From: JAUHWS01 sp964571805
Lineage (GTDB): Bacteria; Patescibacteriota; Gracilibacteria; UM-FILTER-43-11
Direction of reading: 5' to 3'
DNA length: 44,087 bases
Assembly (NCBI GenBank): GCA_964571805.1
Contig: CAZNDI010000001.1
Span: 1-44,087, forward strand
Under the pieces are notes generated by a model that saw only the letters and a program-made list of their open reading frames with translations, was not told where the DNA came from and did not search any database. The number at the start of each line of letters is the position of its first letter. Position 1 is the stretch's first letter. This document shows, one piece after another, positions 33,909-42,058 of the stretch. The position numbers were made by a program, and so were the translations under genes.

Positions 33909-36705
33909 ATGTTTCTCAAGCCCTTTGTCATTCTCGACCTCGAAACCAGTGGTATTGATCCTAAAAAAAATGACATCATTGAGGTGGCCATCATTCGCTA
34001 TGAAAATGGCAAAGAGGTGGGGCGATATAGTGATTTGATCAAAATTGACTACAAACTTCCCGAAATCATCACCATCATCACCGGAATCACCGATTTTAAC
34101 CTCGAAGAAAAAGGAAAAAATAAAGAAGAGGTCTTTAAAAAAACAGAAGAACTCATCAAAGGAGCCTACATTGTAGGCCACAACATTCAATTTGACGTCG
34201 GATTCTTGAAGGAAAAAGGCCTAGACCTAGACATTTTAGGCTGCATTGACACCATTCCTTTGGCTCAAATCCTCCTCCCTCAACTCGCCAGTTATAGCCT
34301 CGAATCCCTTTCAGATGAACTGGATATCTCCCATAAAAACAGTCATCGGGCCATGGCCGACGTAGAAGCCACTCTAGCCCTATTCAATCACTTATTCATG
34401 CTTGGAGGAGGTATACCTAAAGCCACCCTCCTCGAGATTCAAGAGCACTTGCCCCAATCCAATTGGGACAGCGCGGTTTTTTTTGAAGCCCTAAAACCCA
34501 CTTCTGTTGTCCTCAAGTCCGAAGTGAAGGCCCAAACGTTTACTCCTTCCGAAATAGGGTTGGGGATCAAAAGACCCTTAGATCTCGAAGAGGTTTTTGG
34601 CGAAAAAGGTGGGTTGCAAAGGGTTTTAGAAAGCACTGAAACTCGACCTCAACAAGTAGAAATGGCTCAAGCCATCCTCCGAGCTTTTCAAGAAGGATTT
34701 CACCTCATTTGTGAAGCTCCCACAGGAGTGGGCAAGTCTTTGGCTTATCTCTCCGCAGCAGCTCACCTATCCCTCACCAACAAGGCCAAGGTCATCCTTT
34801 CCACCAACACCATCAACCTCCAAGAGCAACTTTATGAAAAGGACGTGCCCCTGCTTCAAAAAATCTACCACGAAATGACGGGCAATCCAGGGGTTCGAGT
34901 GGCGCTTTTAAAGGGTCGGTCCCATTACTTATGTCTGCGAAGATTGGCTGAATTCAAACGTCGCCCCCGATTGAACAAGGAAGAAATGATTTTGCTCACC
35001 AAAATTCTTGTCTGGCAAAACATAACCCAAAGCGGAGACAGTTCCGACATCCACTTGACCCCCTCCGAAACCTTGATTTGGGATTTTGAGCTCAGTGCGG
35101 ACCAAAAATTTTGTAGCCCTCAAAAATGCAAGACCTTTGGAAATTGTTATCTCAGTGAAGCCCGAAAAAAAGCTGAAGCAGCCGATTTGATCATCGTCAA
35201 TCACTCCCTCCTTTGTTCCGACTTAGTTCGAGAAGGGGGCTTGCTTCCTGAATATTCCTATATGGTCGTGGATGAAGCCCATCATTTTGAAGAGGTTGCC
35301 ACCAAGTCGTTTGGAGTAGAAATCAAACAAGAATCCATCGCCGTTCCGCTCAAAAGCATCAAAAATCATCTCGAAGATTTACAACGCCGTTTTTCAGGAA
35401 CACTTTTTACCGTTAGTCAGGCTTTTGAATCGGTGGATGGAATGATGGAAAAAGTCCCTGAGTTGCAGCAACAAATGGAAAGTTTTTTCACTGTTGTCTC
35501 GCTTTTTGTGACTCGAAACGTTCCTCAGTCAGCCTACATCGAAAATCTTCTCATCGACAAGATTTTAGGGGCCAGCGAACAATGGTTGAATTTGGGCGAT
35601 TCATTCACCGAACTTCACCTTAAAATCAACCAATGGCTCATGGGCTTAAAGCATTTTGCCGAGGCTTTGGCGTTGAATGGTGAACAACATTTCCCCGAAC
35701 AAACTGATTTTGTGGATGAACTGTTCCAGGAAATTTCTATTCTTTCTGAGCAGCTCACTCATTTGCATGATTTTTTTGACAACGACCAAAATGCCGAAAA
35801 ACTGATCCGCTACATCACTTCCGACATGTCGGGAGTCATCACTTTATCTATGGCGCCTTTGATGTTGGGCAATGAGCTTAAAGAGAGGCTTTAAAAAAAA
35901 AAAAAGGTCCGTCATTTACACTTCAGCCACTTTGGGGGTAGATTTGTCGGACGAAGATCGCGGCATAGAAGCCCCGCATCCCTTTCAGTACGTTCGCCGC
36001 ATGTTGGGCTTAGATGAAGGCTTTGAGGAGCTTATTTTACCCTCTCCCTTTGATTATGAAGCACAGACTTATATCATCACTCCCAGCGACTTGCATCCCG
36101 TGGTTGCGCGTAATTCCATCGATCAAGTGAGCCAATTCATGCTTCAAATGACGCGAAAAATTGGAGGGGCTATGCTTGGCCTCTTCACCTCTCATGGCGC
36201 CCTTCAAAAAGTCTACATGTACTTGATGCAATATTTTACTGAAAAAGATCCTAAACTTTTGGCTCAGCGAATCACTGGAGGTCGAGGCAAGATCATGAAG
36301 GCTTACATGAATGATCCGACCCACTCCATTATTTTTGGGACGAATAGTTTTTGGGAGGGGGTTGATATTCAAGGCGAAGCTCTCACTACTTTAGTGATTC
36401 ATAAGCTCCCTTTCGATGTCCCAAGCGACCCCATTTTCGCTGCGCGCAGTCAAATGTTTGCCAATCCTTTCATGGAATATTCTGTTCCTCGGGCCATTCT
36501 TCGCTTCCGTCAAGGTTTTGGTCGACTCATTCGCTCCAAAAAAGATTACGGTGCATTGGTTGTTCTGGACAACCGGGTGCTCACCAAAGATTACGGCAAG
36601 ATGTTCCTCAAGGCCCTCCCTCCGAATGTGACGATCGAAAAAATGAAGCTGGCTGAGGTGCCCGAGAAGGTGAAAGAGTGGTTGGATAATTGGAAATCCG
36701 TCTGA
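33909..36705 (+). CDS. dinG: DinG-type exonuclease-helicase, frame broken at 35892
   Basis: A DinG-family protein of about 925 residues in two frames. The first frame (33909-35894) has an N-terminal DEDDh exonuclease: DLETSG (Asp10, Glu12), VGHNIQFD (Asp96), HRAMAD (His146, Asp151). Helicase motifs follow: Walker A APTGVGKS (270-277), four Fe-S cysteines (342, 402, 407, 413) and DEAH (455-458). It stops at TAA 35892-35894. The remainder continues in the +1 frame with VIYTSATL, SFWEGVDIQGE and FRQGFGRLIRS. Removing one T from CTTTAA restores the frame. An A-run of 13 follows, but its length cannot fix the stop. Likely an assembly indel; a programmed +1 shift at CTT-TAA is possible. Confidence 0.88.
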
Positions 36706-36729
36706 AGGCGAGGCTATACAGCCTCGCCT
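36706..36729. terminator. Bidirectional hairpin between dinG and the DUF4143 ATPase gene
   Basis: AGGCGAGGCT (36706-36715) and its complement AGCCTCGCCT (36720-36729) with a 4-nt loop. It starts right after the dinG stop and covers the last codons and stop of the convergent ATPase gene, so both transcripts end in it. There is no T-run, so termination may rely on another factor or it may just protect 3' ends. Confidence 0.5.
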
Positions 36730-37853
36730 GCGGTTATGAATTCCAAATAATTATCTTTATTGATTGTTCGATAGCTCGCCCCTTTATAGTTTAGCCAGCT
36801 TTTGGGATTGCTGCGTTTTTTGCCCCATTTGATCTCATATCCCTCTAATTTTCCACCCCGCTCTTCGACCAAATCAATTTCAGCTCCATCATAAGACCTC
36901 CAAAAAAACGCATTGGCATTGACCCCATGATAGTGACGGTATTTTAGTCGTTCCACGATGACAAAATTTTCCCACAAGGCTCCCACGTCATCTCGCTGAC
37001 TTAAGGCATTAAAATTGTTGATCATTGTGTTTCTGACGCCCAAGTCATAAAAATAGATTTTATTGAGTCTAGAAATGGTTTTCCGTTTTTTTGTATAATA
37101 AGGGGGGAGTCTAAAAATGATGTAACTCTTTTCTAAGAGGTCGATATACCGTTCTACAGTTTTAAGGTCGATTCCAAGTAGGCTACTGAGCTCATTCAGC
37201 GAAACTTCTGAGCCGACTTGCAAGGCTAAAGCACTTAATAATTTGCTGAGGACTGCGGGGTTGCGGATATTTTGGAGCTCGAATACGTCTTTGAAGAGGT
37301 AGCTGGAGACCAAGCTGATCAGTAAGCGTTCCTTTTCATTATTTCCCGCCAGATAAATTTCGGGATAGCTTCCGTAAATCAAGAGGTTTTCGAGCTGTTT
37401 TTCAAATATGAGACGATTTTTGGAACGAATGATTTCTTCTGCCGATATGGGGAAAAGTTCATGGATAAATTTGCGGCCCGTGAGGGACTCATTGGTTTGA
37501 GTTAAAATGTTAAAAGAAGACGAGCCTGTCAGAATGAGTTGTTTTTTCTTTTTGAAGTGGTCTACGATTAGCTTGGCTGTTTGGCCCATGTCAGGAATTT
37601 TTTGGGCTTCGTCAATGAAGATGATTTTAAATTTTCCTATGAGCATTTCCAAGGACTCCAGGTCTTTATTGCTTAGGATTTCCCGGTCGGTGGGATTTTC
37701 TCCGTTGAATCTCAAGACGCCCATTTTATCATAGGCATTTAGAAGATTTTGAGTCAGGGTGGTTTTACCCACTTGACGAGCTCCTAAAATAATCAGAGCT
37801 TTGCCCTTGAATAAGTCTTTTTTGAGGTTATTTTCTATAGTTCTTTTGAGCAT
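36714..37853 (-). CDS. AAA ATPase with DUF4143 domain
   Basis: A 379-residue protein of the AAA_14/DUF4143 type. The ATPase domain has Walker A GARQVGKTTL, Walker B IIFIDEAQ and the sensor-like ILTGSSS. A winged-helix-like segment (VSLNELSSLLGIDLKTVERYIDLL) and the DUF4143 domain follow, with nuclease-like strands FFWRSYDGAEIDLVEERGG and EGYEIKWGKK. That pattern (D-x-D/E and E-x-K) resembles a PD-(D/E)XK fold. Such genes are common accessory genes of unknown function in CPR and archaea. Its start codon overlaps the first unit of a 32-bp tandem-repeat array. Confidence 0.88.
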   Translation of the reverse strand: MLKRTIENNLKKDLFKGKALIILGARQVGKTTLTQNLLNAYDKMGVLRFNGENPTDREILSNKDLESLEMLIGKFKIIFIDEAQKIPDMGQTAKLIVDHFKKKKQLILTGSSSFNILTQTNESLTGRKFIHELFPISAEEIIRSKNRLIFEKQLENLLIYGSYPEIYLAGNNEKERLLISLVSSYLFKDVFELQNIRNPAVLSKLLSALALQVGSEVSLNELSSLLGIDLKTVERYIDLLEKSYIIFRLPPYYTKKRKTISRLNKIYFYDLGVRNTMINNFNALSQRDDVGALWENFVIVERLKYRHYHGVNANAFFWRSYDGAEIDLVEERGGKLEGYEIKWGKKRSNPKSWLNYKGASYRTINKDNYLEFITAGEAV

Positions 37854-37971
37854 ATTAGGCCTAATTTATGGAGTTAATTCCCAATATTAGGCCTAATTTA
37901 TGGAGTTAATTCCCAATATTAGGCCTAATTTATGGAGTTCAGTCCTAATTATACGCCTATTTTTGGGAGTT
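37852..37971. repeat. 32-bp tandem repeat array with palindromic cores
   Basis: Two exact units (37852-37883 and 37884-37915), a third that keeps 24 bp (37916-37939) and a diverged fourth (about 37947-37971). Each full unit contains the 10-bp palindrome TTAGGCCTAA (37855-37864, 37887-37896, 37919-37928), repeating at 32-bp steps, about three helical turns. The array abuts the ATPase start codon (37853-37851). There are no spacers. It looks like an operator array. Confidence 0.85.
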
Positions 37972-37984
37972 TTCAAGGAGGAGT

Positions 37985-38030
37985 CTTTAAAATGAAGGTG
38001 AGATTGGCCAATCTCACCTTCATTTTAAAG
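37985..38030. other. 46-bp perfect palindrome between divergent genes
   Basis: Bases 37985-38007 are exactly reverse-complementary to 38008-38030, centred on GGCC. As RNA it would form a 21-bp stem with a 4-nt loop; as DNA it could extrude a cruciform. It resembles the bidirectional terminators at 41348 and 44012 in carrying a GAAGG/CCTTC arm, but it stands between divergent starts, where no terminator is needed. Confidence 0.85.
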
Positions 38031-38040
38031 AAGAATTTGT

Positions 38041-38046
38041 TAAAAT
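38041..38046 (+). promoter_or_regulatory. -10 element of recG, predicted leaderless
   Basis: TAAAAT ends six bases before the ATG at 38053, so transcription should start on the ATG. The -35 position (about 38019-38024) is weak and overlaps the right arm of the 46-bp palindrome, so cruciform formation or a bound protein there would affect the promoter. Confidence 0.45.
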
Positions 38047-38052
38047 AAAGCC

Positions 38053-40119
38053 ATGAACCTCAACACTCCTCTCGAAGCGGCCCTGAGTACCAAAAGCGAG
38101 TATATTTTGGCGCTCAAAGAAATGAACTTGTTTACCGTGGCCGATTTATTACAACATTTCCCCCGTCATTATGAAGATCTGGCGGATGTCGATTCCATCG
38201 CTCAAGCCAAAGAAGGGGAGATCATCACGACGAAAGGCTATCTGCATGGGATCAAACAAATTCCTACCAAGAATAAAAAAATCAAAATCATCAAGGCCAT
38301 GTTCTACGACCGGGCCGGTTTTGAATGTGAGGTGGTCTGGTTTAATCAGCCTTATCTCATTCGGAGTTTGCCCATGGACAAGGAAATCATTCTCTCGGGA
38401 AAGGTTCAATACGCTTATGGAAAATACACGATTTCTAGCCCCCAAATAGAAACGATCAAAGAAGTTCAAGTTCATACTTCCGGGATGGTTCCGGTTTATT
38501 CTCAGCACGATAAAATCACTTCCAAATGGCTTCGGGAAAAGATTAATCCGCTGCTCTATTTGGCCAAAGCGTTTGATGAAGTCTTGCCGGAAGAGATTCT
38601 GAAAGAAGAAGGCTTGATGAAAAAAGCCGAAGCCATTGCCGAAATTCATTTTCCGACCAATCAGAAAAAACTGGAAGCCGCCCGCGACCGATTGGGTTAT
38701 GAAGAGTTATTCCTCCTCCAACTCAAAGCGGTTAAAACTAAGAAAGCCTGGCAAGAAAGTCGTCTGCCAGATTCTAACATTGCCGGCATGTCGATGGACC
38801 CAGAATTTGTGAAGGGATTTTTTTCCACCTTGCCCTACACGCCAACGAATGCCCAAAAAATCGTCATCTACGAAATCCTCAAAGACATGGAAAAGCCGTT
38901 TCCCATGATGCGGCTTTTGGAAGGGGATGTGGGCTCCGGCAAAACGATGGTGGCGATGATGACGATTCTTCAGGCTGTGAAACATGGATATCAAGTGGCC
39001 TTGATGGCACCTACCGAGGTTTTGGCCCGTCAGCATTTGACTTCTGTGACGAATTTTTTGAATGCCTATGAGGCTAAGTTCCCACAATCTAAATCGTTCA
39101 ACGTTCAGCTTTTGGTGGGAGCTCTAAAAATAGGGGAAAAAAGGCAAGTCGTTGATGCGATTGCGAACGGCCAAGTCGATATTGCCATTGGTACCCACGC
39201 CCTCATTCAAGAAGGTATTAAATTTGAACGACTGGGTTTGGTGGTGATCGATGAACAGCATCGGTTTGGGGTCAAACAGCGGGAAGTTTTGATCCGTCAG
39301 GGGAGTCCGCACGTCTTAAACATGACCGCCACGCCGATTCCTCGTACACTCGCTCTGGTGGCGTACGGCGACCAGGATTTATCAGTCATCAACGAAATGC
39401 CTCCTGGTCGGATGCCGATCGAAACAAAAGTGGTGCCGCCGGAGCATCGAGAGCCGGTTTATCGCTATATCGAAGGCAAGCTTCAAAAAGGCGAGCAGGT
39501 TTATGTGATCTGTCCTTTGATCGACGATTCGGATGTCCTGGAGGTCAAATCGGTCACCTCAGAATTTGAACACATGATGTCTGTCTTTCCAAATCACAAA
39601 GTGGGCTTACTCCACGGTAAAATGAAACCCGCGGAAAAAGACGCGGTGATGCAGGCCTTCAAGGGCAACGAAATCCAGATCCTCGTCTCCACCTCCGTGA
39701 TCGAAGTGGGGATTGATGTTCCCAATGCCACCATCATGCTCATTGAAGCCGCTGAGCGCTTTGGCCTCTCTCAACTCCATCAATTCCGTGGCCGGGTGGG
39801 ACGAGGCAATGTTCAGTCTTACTGTTTTCTTTACACAAACTCAAGTTCCGACGCCACCTACCAACGTCTCAAGGCCATGACCGACCACACTGATGGCTTC
39901 ATGCTGGCCGAAATCGACCTTAAACTCCGTGGTCCGGGGGAAGTTTATGGGGTGCGTCAATCGGGGATTCCTGAGCTTAAAATGGCTAATTTGATGAATG
40001 GGGTACTTTTAGATCGAGTGAGGAAGGCGGCTGAGGGCATTGTGGAGAAGGCGGGAGATTTGGTGAAATATCCGGAGTTGAAGCGGGTTTATGAGGAGTA
40101 TGTAAATAAAGAGGTGTGA
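38053..40119 (+). CDS. recG: ATP-dependent DNA helicase RecG
   Basis: A 688-residue RecG, which remodels stalled forks and branched DNA. The N-terminal wedge (OB) domain is at about residues 50-150 (ITTKGYLHGIKQI, ECEVVWFNQPYL). The helicase motifs include LPYTPTNAQ, Walker A GDVGSGKT near residue 291, APTEVLARQH, DEQH in VVIDEQHRFGVKQR, MTATPIPRTLAL and the C-terminal QFRGRVGRG. The closing FMLAEIDLKLRGPGEVYGVRQSG segment is diagnostic. Length and motif order are normal. It has no Shine-Dalgarno sequence. Confidence 0.97.
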   Translation: MNLNTPLEAALSTKSEYILALKEMNLFTVADLLQHFPRHYEDLADVDSIAQAKEGEIITTKGYLHGIKQIPTKNKKIKIIKAMFYDRAGFECEVVWFNQPYLIRSLPMDKEIILSGKVQYAYGKYTISSPQIETIKEVQVHTSGMVPVYSQHDKITSKWLREKINPLLYLAKAFDEVLPEEILKEEGLMKKAEAIAEIHFPTNQKKLEAARDRLGYEELFLLQLKAVKTKKAWQESRLPDSNIAGMSMDPEFVKGFFSTLPYTPTNAQKIVIYEILKDMEKPFPMMRLLEGDVGSGKTMVAMMTILQAVKHGYQVALMAPTEVLARQHLTSVTNFLNAYEAKFPQSKSFNVQLLVGALKIGEKRQVVDAIANGQVDIAIGTHALIQEGIKFERLGLVVIDEQHRFGVKQREVLIRQGSPHVLNMTATPIPRTLALVAYGDQDLSVINEMPPGRMPIETKVVPPEHREPVYRYIEGKLQKGEQVYVICPLIDDSDVLEVKSVTSEFEHMMSVFPNHKVGLLHGKMKPAEKDAVMQAFKGNEIQILVSTSVIEVGIDVPNATIMLIEAAERFGLSQLHQFRGRVGRGNVQSYCFLYTNSSSDATYQRLKAMTDHTDGFMLAEIDLKLRGPGEVYGVRQSGIPELKMANLMNGVLLDRVRKAAEGIVEKAGDLVKYPELKRVYEEYVNKEV

Positions 40120-40176
40120 TTTATTCCGTAGGGATGCGATTGATCGCGTGCCGGTATAAAGATTAATGTTTTAAAA

Positions 40177-40584
40177 TTATAAAACATAATTAGAGCCTGC
40201 CCCATTATTTGTGTTTAGCATTTTCACAAGTGATGCTTTTTCATCTTCTCTTAATTTTCTATTAGCCCTAATAATATCGAGAATTTTAGTCATAGCTTTG
40301 TCTAACTCTGGAGTAGCTTGGCTGAAAGCAAGTTTAGGGTCTAGTCGAATAATATGGGCTTCAAGCTCATTGACTATGTGGGGTTGAGCTAAAGTATCGG
40401 CTATCATTAATCGTCCATTTTCAGCAGCTTCTATTAAAGCTTCTAGTGTTTTATGAACATGCTCAATCACTGCCCTGCCTCTTATATCTTCCAATTTTTC
40501 ATAAAGTTCATCAAAGCTAAGATTTTCCAATCCAGCCTCTAATTCATCCTTTGTTTCAACTGTTTGAACTGCTTCGTTTGACAT
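40177..40584 (-). CDS. Helical protein of unknown function
   Basis: A 135-residue acidic, almost wholly helical protein: ELEAGLENLSFDELYEKLEDI, VIEHVHKTLEALIEAAENGR and TKILDIIRANRKLREDEKASL. There is no signal peptide, membrane segment or recognised motif. A TATAAT-like sequence lies about nine bases upstream of its ATG. It stands between recG and the candidate RNA gene, and its start diverges from the RNA promoter. Confidence 0.6.
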   Translation of the reverse strand: MSNEAVQTVETKDELEAGLENLSFDELYEKLEDIRGRAVIEHVHKTLEALIEAAENGRLMIADTLAQPHIVNELEAHIIRLDPKLAFSQATPELDKAMTKILDIIRANRKLREDEKASLVKMLNTNNGAGSNYVL

Positions 40585-40706
40585 AATTTATGAATTATAA
40601 ATATAGGTAAACGATTCTATTTCACCTTATAAATTTTGTCAAATTATTTAAAATAAAACAAAAATTATATCCGTCAACCCAATTTCCTTTCCTTTCCCCC
40701 CATCCC

Positions 40707-40715
40707 TGATATAAT
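40707..40715 (+). promoter_or_regulatory. Extended -10 promoter of the candidate RNA gene
   Basis: A perfect extended -10, TGATATAAT (TG at 40707-40708, TATAAT at 40710-40715), the strongest in the window. No good -35 is seen, which extended -10 promoters do not need. The expected start is about 40722, and no gene with a normal start codon follows. Confidence 0.65.
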
Positions 40716-40938
40716 AGCTAGATTTGTTCAGCACAGAAGATACTTTCTCCTCTGCCTTGCCTGACACACAATCTCTTAGGACCATTTGTTCTTTTAAAAA
40801 CAAACACAAAAAGAAACTTCTCGAACGACGGCTCTCTTCCCCACTAGGTAGCTTTCCCTTGACCCTGTCAAAGGACTATCGGAGAAAAGATCACCCCCTT
40901 CTGGATAAATCTTTCTATAAAGCCCTGAGAGAAGCACC

Positions 40939-41023
40939 AGCGAAGAGCGATCAGCGTAGAGCGAAGAGCAAAAAAACTGCCTGCAGTTAAAAGCTCACCG
41001 CTCACCGCTCCACGCTCACCGCT
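40939..41023 (+). repeat. Inverted heptad-repeat hairpin
   Basis: The left arm (40939-40969) repeats AGCG every seven bases (40939, 40946, 40953, 40960, then AGC at 40967). The right arm (40993-41023) carries the matching GCT and four CGCT words at seven-base steps. Folding gives five short GC helices separated by symmetric 3x3 internal loops. The loop contains a further AACTG/CAGTT stem (40975-40988). Confidence 0.75.
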
Positions 41024-41286
41024 TGGATTTCTCCCTAGGCTTTATGATGTAGCTCCTCCGGACTAGTGAGAGCTCACCACACCTATATTCTGTGATCTTA
41101 TTTAATACAAAAATTAAAAACAAAAAGAACACGCTTAAGAATACGTCATGGACAGACGGTAACAATCTCCAAAATACAGCTTAGAATTTCCTTCTGGCTA
41201 GTCACCAGAAACCGTTTGGTTCTGAGTCACCCAAAGCACGTCATGAATGTGTTTCAAGGGTGACACCCTCAGAACCAGACAAAAGC

Positions 41287-41312
41287 TCCTCTTCGAAAGA
41301 AGGGGATTTTTT
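41287..41312 (+). terminator. Intrinsic terminator of the candidate RNA
   Basis: An 8-bp stem TCCTCTTC/GAAGGGGA (one T-G wobble) closed by a GAAA tetraloop (41295-41298) and followed by six T (41307-41312). It is a textbook intrinsic terminator on the plus strand, with no plus-strand protein gene directly before it. Confidence 0.85.
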
Positions 41313-41347
41313 GTATCGTAATTTCCCATTAAGCCCCAATATTAAAC

Positions 41348-41386
41348 AAAACGAAGGCGAGGTTCCGGAACCTCGCCTTCGTTTTT
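41348..41386. terminator. Bidirectional terminator, 38-bp perfect palindrome
   Basis: Bases 41348-41366 and 41367-41385 are exact reverse complements. Read on either strand the stem ends in a T-run. It lies nine bases after the LOG gene stop on the minus strand and also backs up the RNA terminator on the plus strand. The arm contains GAAGGCGAGG, shared with the hairpin at 36704-36713. Confidence 0.85.
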
Positions 41387-41394
41387 CAAATCAA

Positions 41395-42042
41395 TCAACC
41401 CTCCAATTTATATTTCTCGTAATTCAAGCAATATTCCGGTCCACCTTTTTTAAAATCAGCATGCACCTTTTTGATGATCTTCATTGTTTCCCGGCAATGA
41501 TCCGCCAAAAAAATAGGATGCATGTCCGATTGACTCATCAATTTATTTTTCAAAGGCCATTCCTCAATCCATTTTATAAAAGGCTTCCACATTTTTCCCA
41601 ACAAAATGATCGGCGCACTGCACGTGTGATTGACCTGCTGTAATTGCCACGTGTACATCAGCTCCAAAAGCGTGCCCACTCCCCCTGGGGCCACAACCAC
41701 AATGTTCGAGAGGGTCATAAAACGATCGAGGCGCTGAGAAAAACGTTGGAAATCCGTTTTCACATCCAAATGGCTATTGACCGATTGTTCTTCGGGCAAA
41801 AAAATATTCAATCCCACAGAATGAACATCATTAGACTTCCTTCCCTCCTGATGCCCCTTGTTCGCTGCTTCCATCAATCCTGGTCCACCCCCTGTCACCA
41901 CATCCATGCCTTCCGCGGCAATCATACGGGCCAAACGGTAAATTTGATTATAGAGGGGGTCATTGGTCTGAGTCCTGGCTGAGCCAAAGATAGCGACCCG
42001 AAAATGACTGGGGTCGATGGTGAATTTTTTTTGTTTTTGCAT
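41395..42042 (-). CDS. LOG-family protein (TIGR00730-like nucleotide phosphoribohydrolase)
   Basis: A 215-residue Rossmann-fold protein of the LOG family, often annotated as lysine decarboxylase. Members hydrolyse cytokinin riboside 5'-monophosphate or other nucleoside monophosphates at the N-glycosidic bond. The signature motifs are VVTGGGPGLMEAANKG and APGGVGTLLELMYTWQL (the PGGxGTxxE box, with catalytic Glu). RVAIFGSAR opens the fold. I start at ATG 42042, 16 bp after the transketolase stop; a longer frame to 42114 would overlap that gene. It is co-transcribed with transketolase. No decarboxylase activity is implied. Confidence 0.9.
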   Translation of the reverse strand: MQKQKKFTIDPSHFRVAIFGSARTQTNDPLYNQIYRLARMIAAEGMDVVTGGGPGLMEAANKGHQEGRKSNDVHSVGLNIFLPEEQSVNSHLDVKTDFQRFSQRLDRFMTLSNIVVVAPGGVGTLLELMYTWQLQQVNHTCSAPIILLGKMWKPFIKWIEEWPLKNKLMSQSDMHPIFLADHCRETMKIIKKVHADFKKGGPEYCLNYEKYKLEG

Positions 42043-42058
42043 TTTTATTAAAGCTCGA

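Larger units (their letters stand above)
40722..41312 (+). ncRNA. Candidate structured non-coding RNA of about 590 nt
   Basis: The stretch 40585-41394 has no recognised gene. Within it, an extended -10 promoter and a strong intrinsic terminator (41287-41312) define a transcript of about 590 nt. Inside are a long repeat hairpin (40939-41023), a hairpin TTCTGG/CCAGAA (41192-41210) and an extended stem: GGTTCTGAG (41218-41226) with CTCAGAACC (41268-41276), stacked on TCACCC (41227-41232) with GGGTGA (41258-41263). The word ACGTCATG occurs at 41143 and 41238. I looked for tmRNA, RNase P RNA, SRP RNA and tRNA signatures and found none. An alternative is a short basic protein of 88 residues from a TTG at 40724 (to 40990), whose start fits the leaderless pattern, with a structured 3' part. 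Confidence 0.4.

Noticed and set aside
35893..35905. A-run of 13 as the cause, or slippage cure, of the DinG break
   Set aside because: The TAA stop is read before the run can shift the frame, so no change in A number removes it.
37852..37971. CRISPR array from regular 32-bp repeats
   Set aside because: The repeats are directly tandem with no spacers, and no cas gene is near.
41218..41277. tRNA-like fold with GGTTCTG/CAGAACC as an acceptor stem
   Set aside because: Only 60 nt long, with no T-loop, anticodon arm or CCA; the inner pairing is one continuous stem.
40722..41312. tmRNA, RNase P RNA or SRP RNA
   Set aside because: No tRNA-like ends, no GAGGAAAGTCC-type P4 element and no SRP tetraloop region were found by eye. 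A divergent member cannot be excluded without covariance models.
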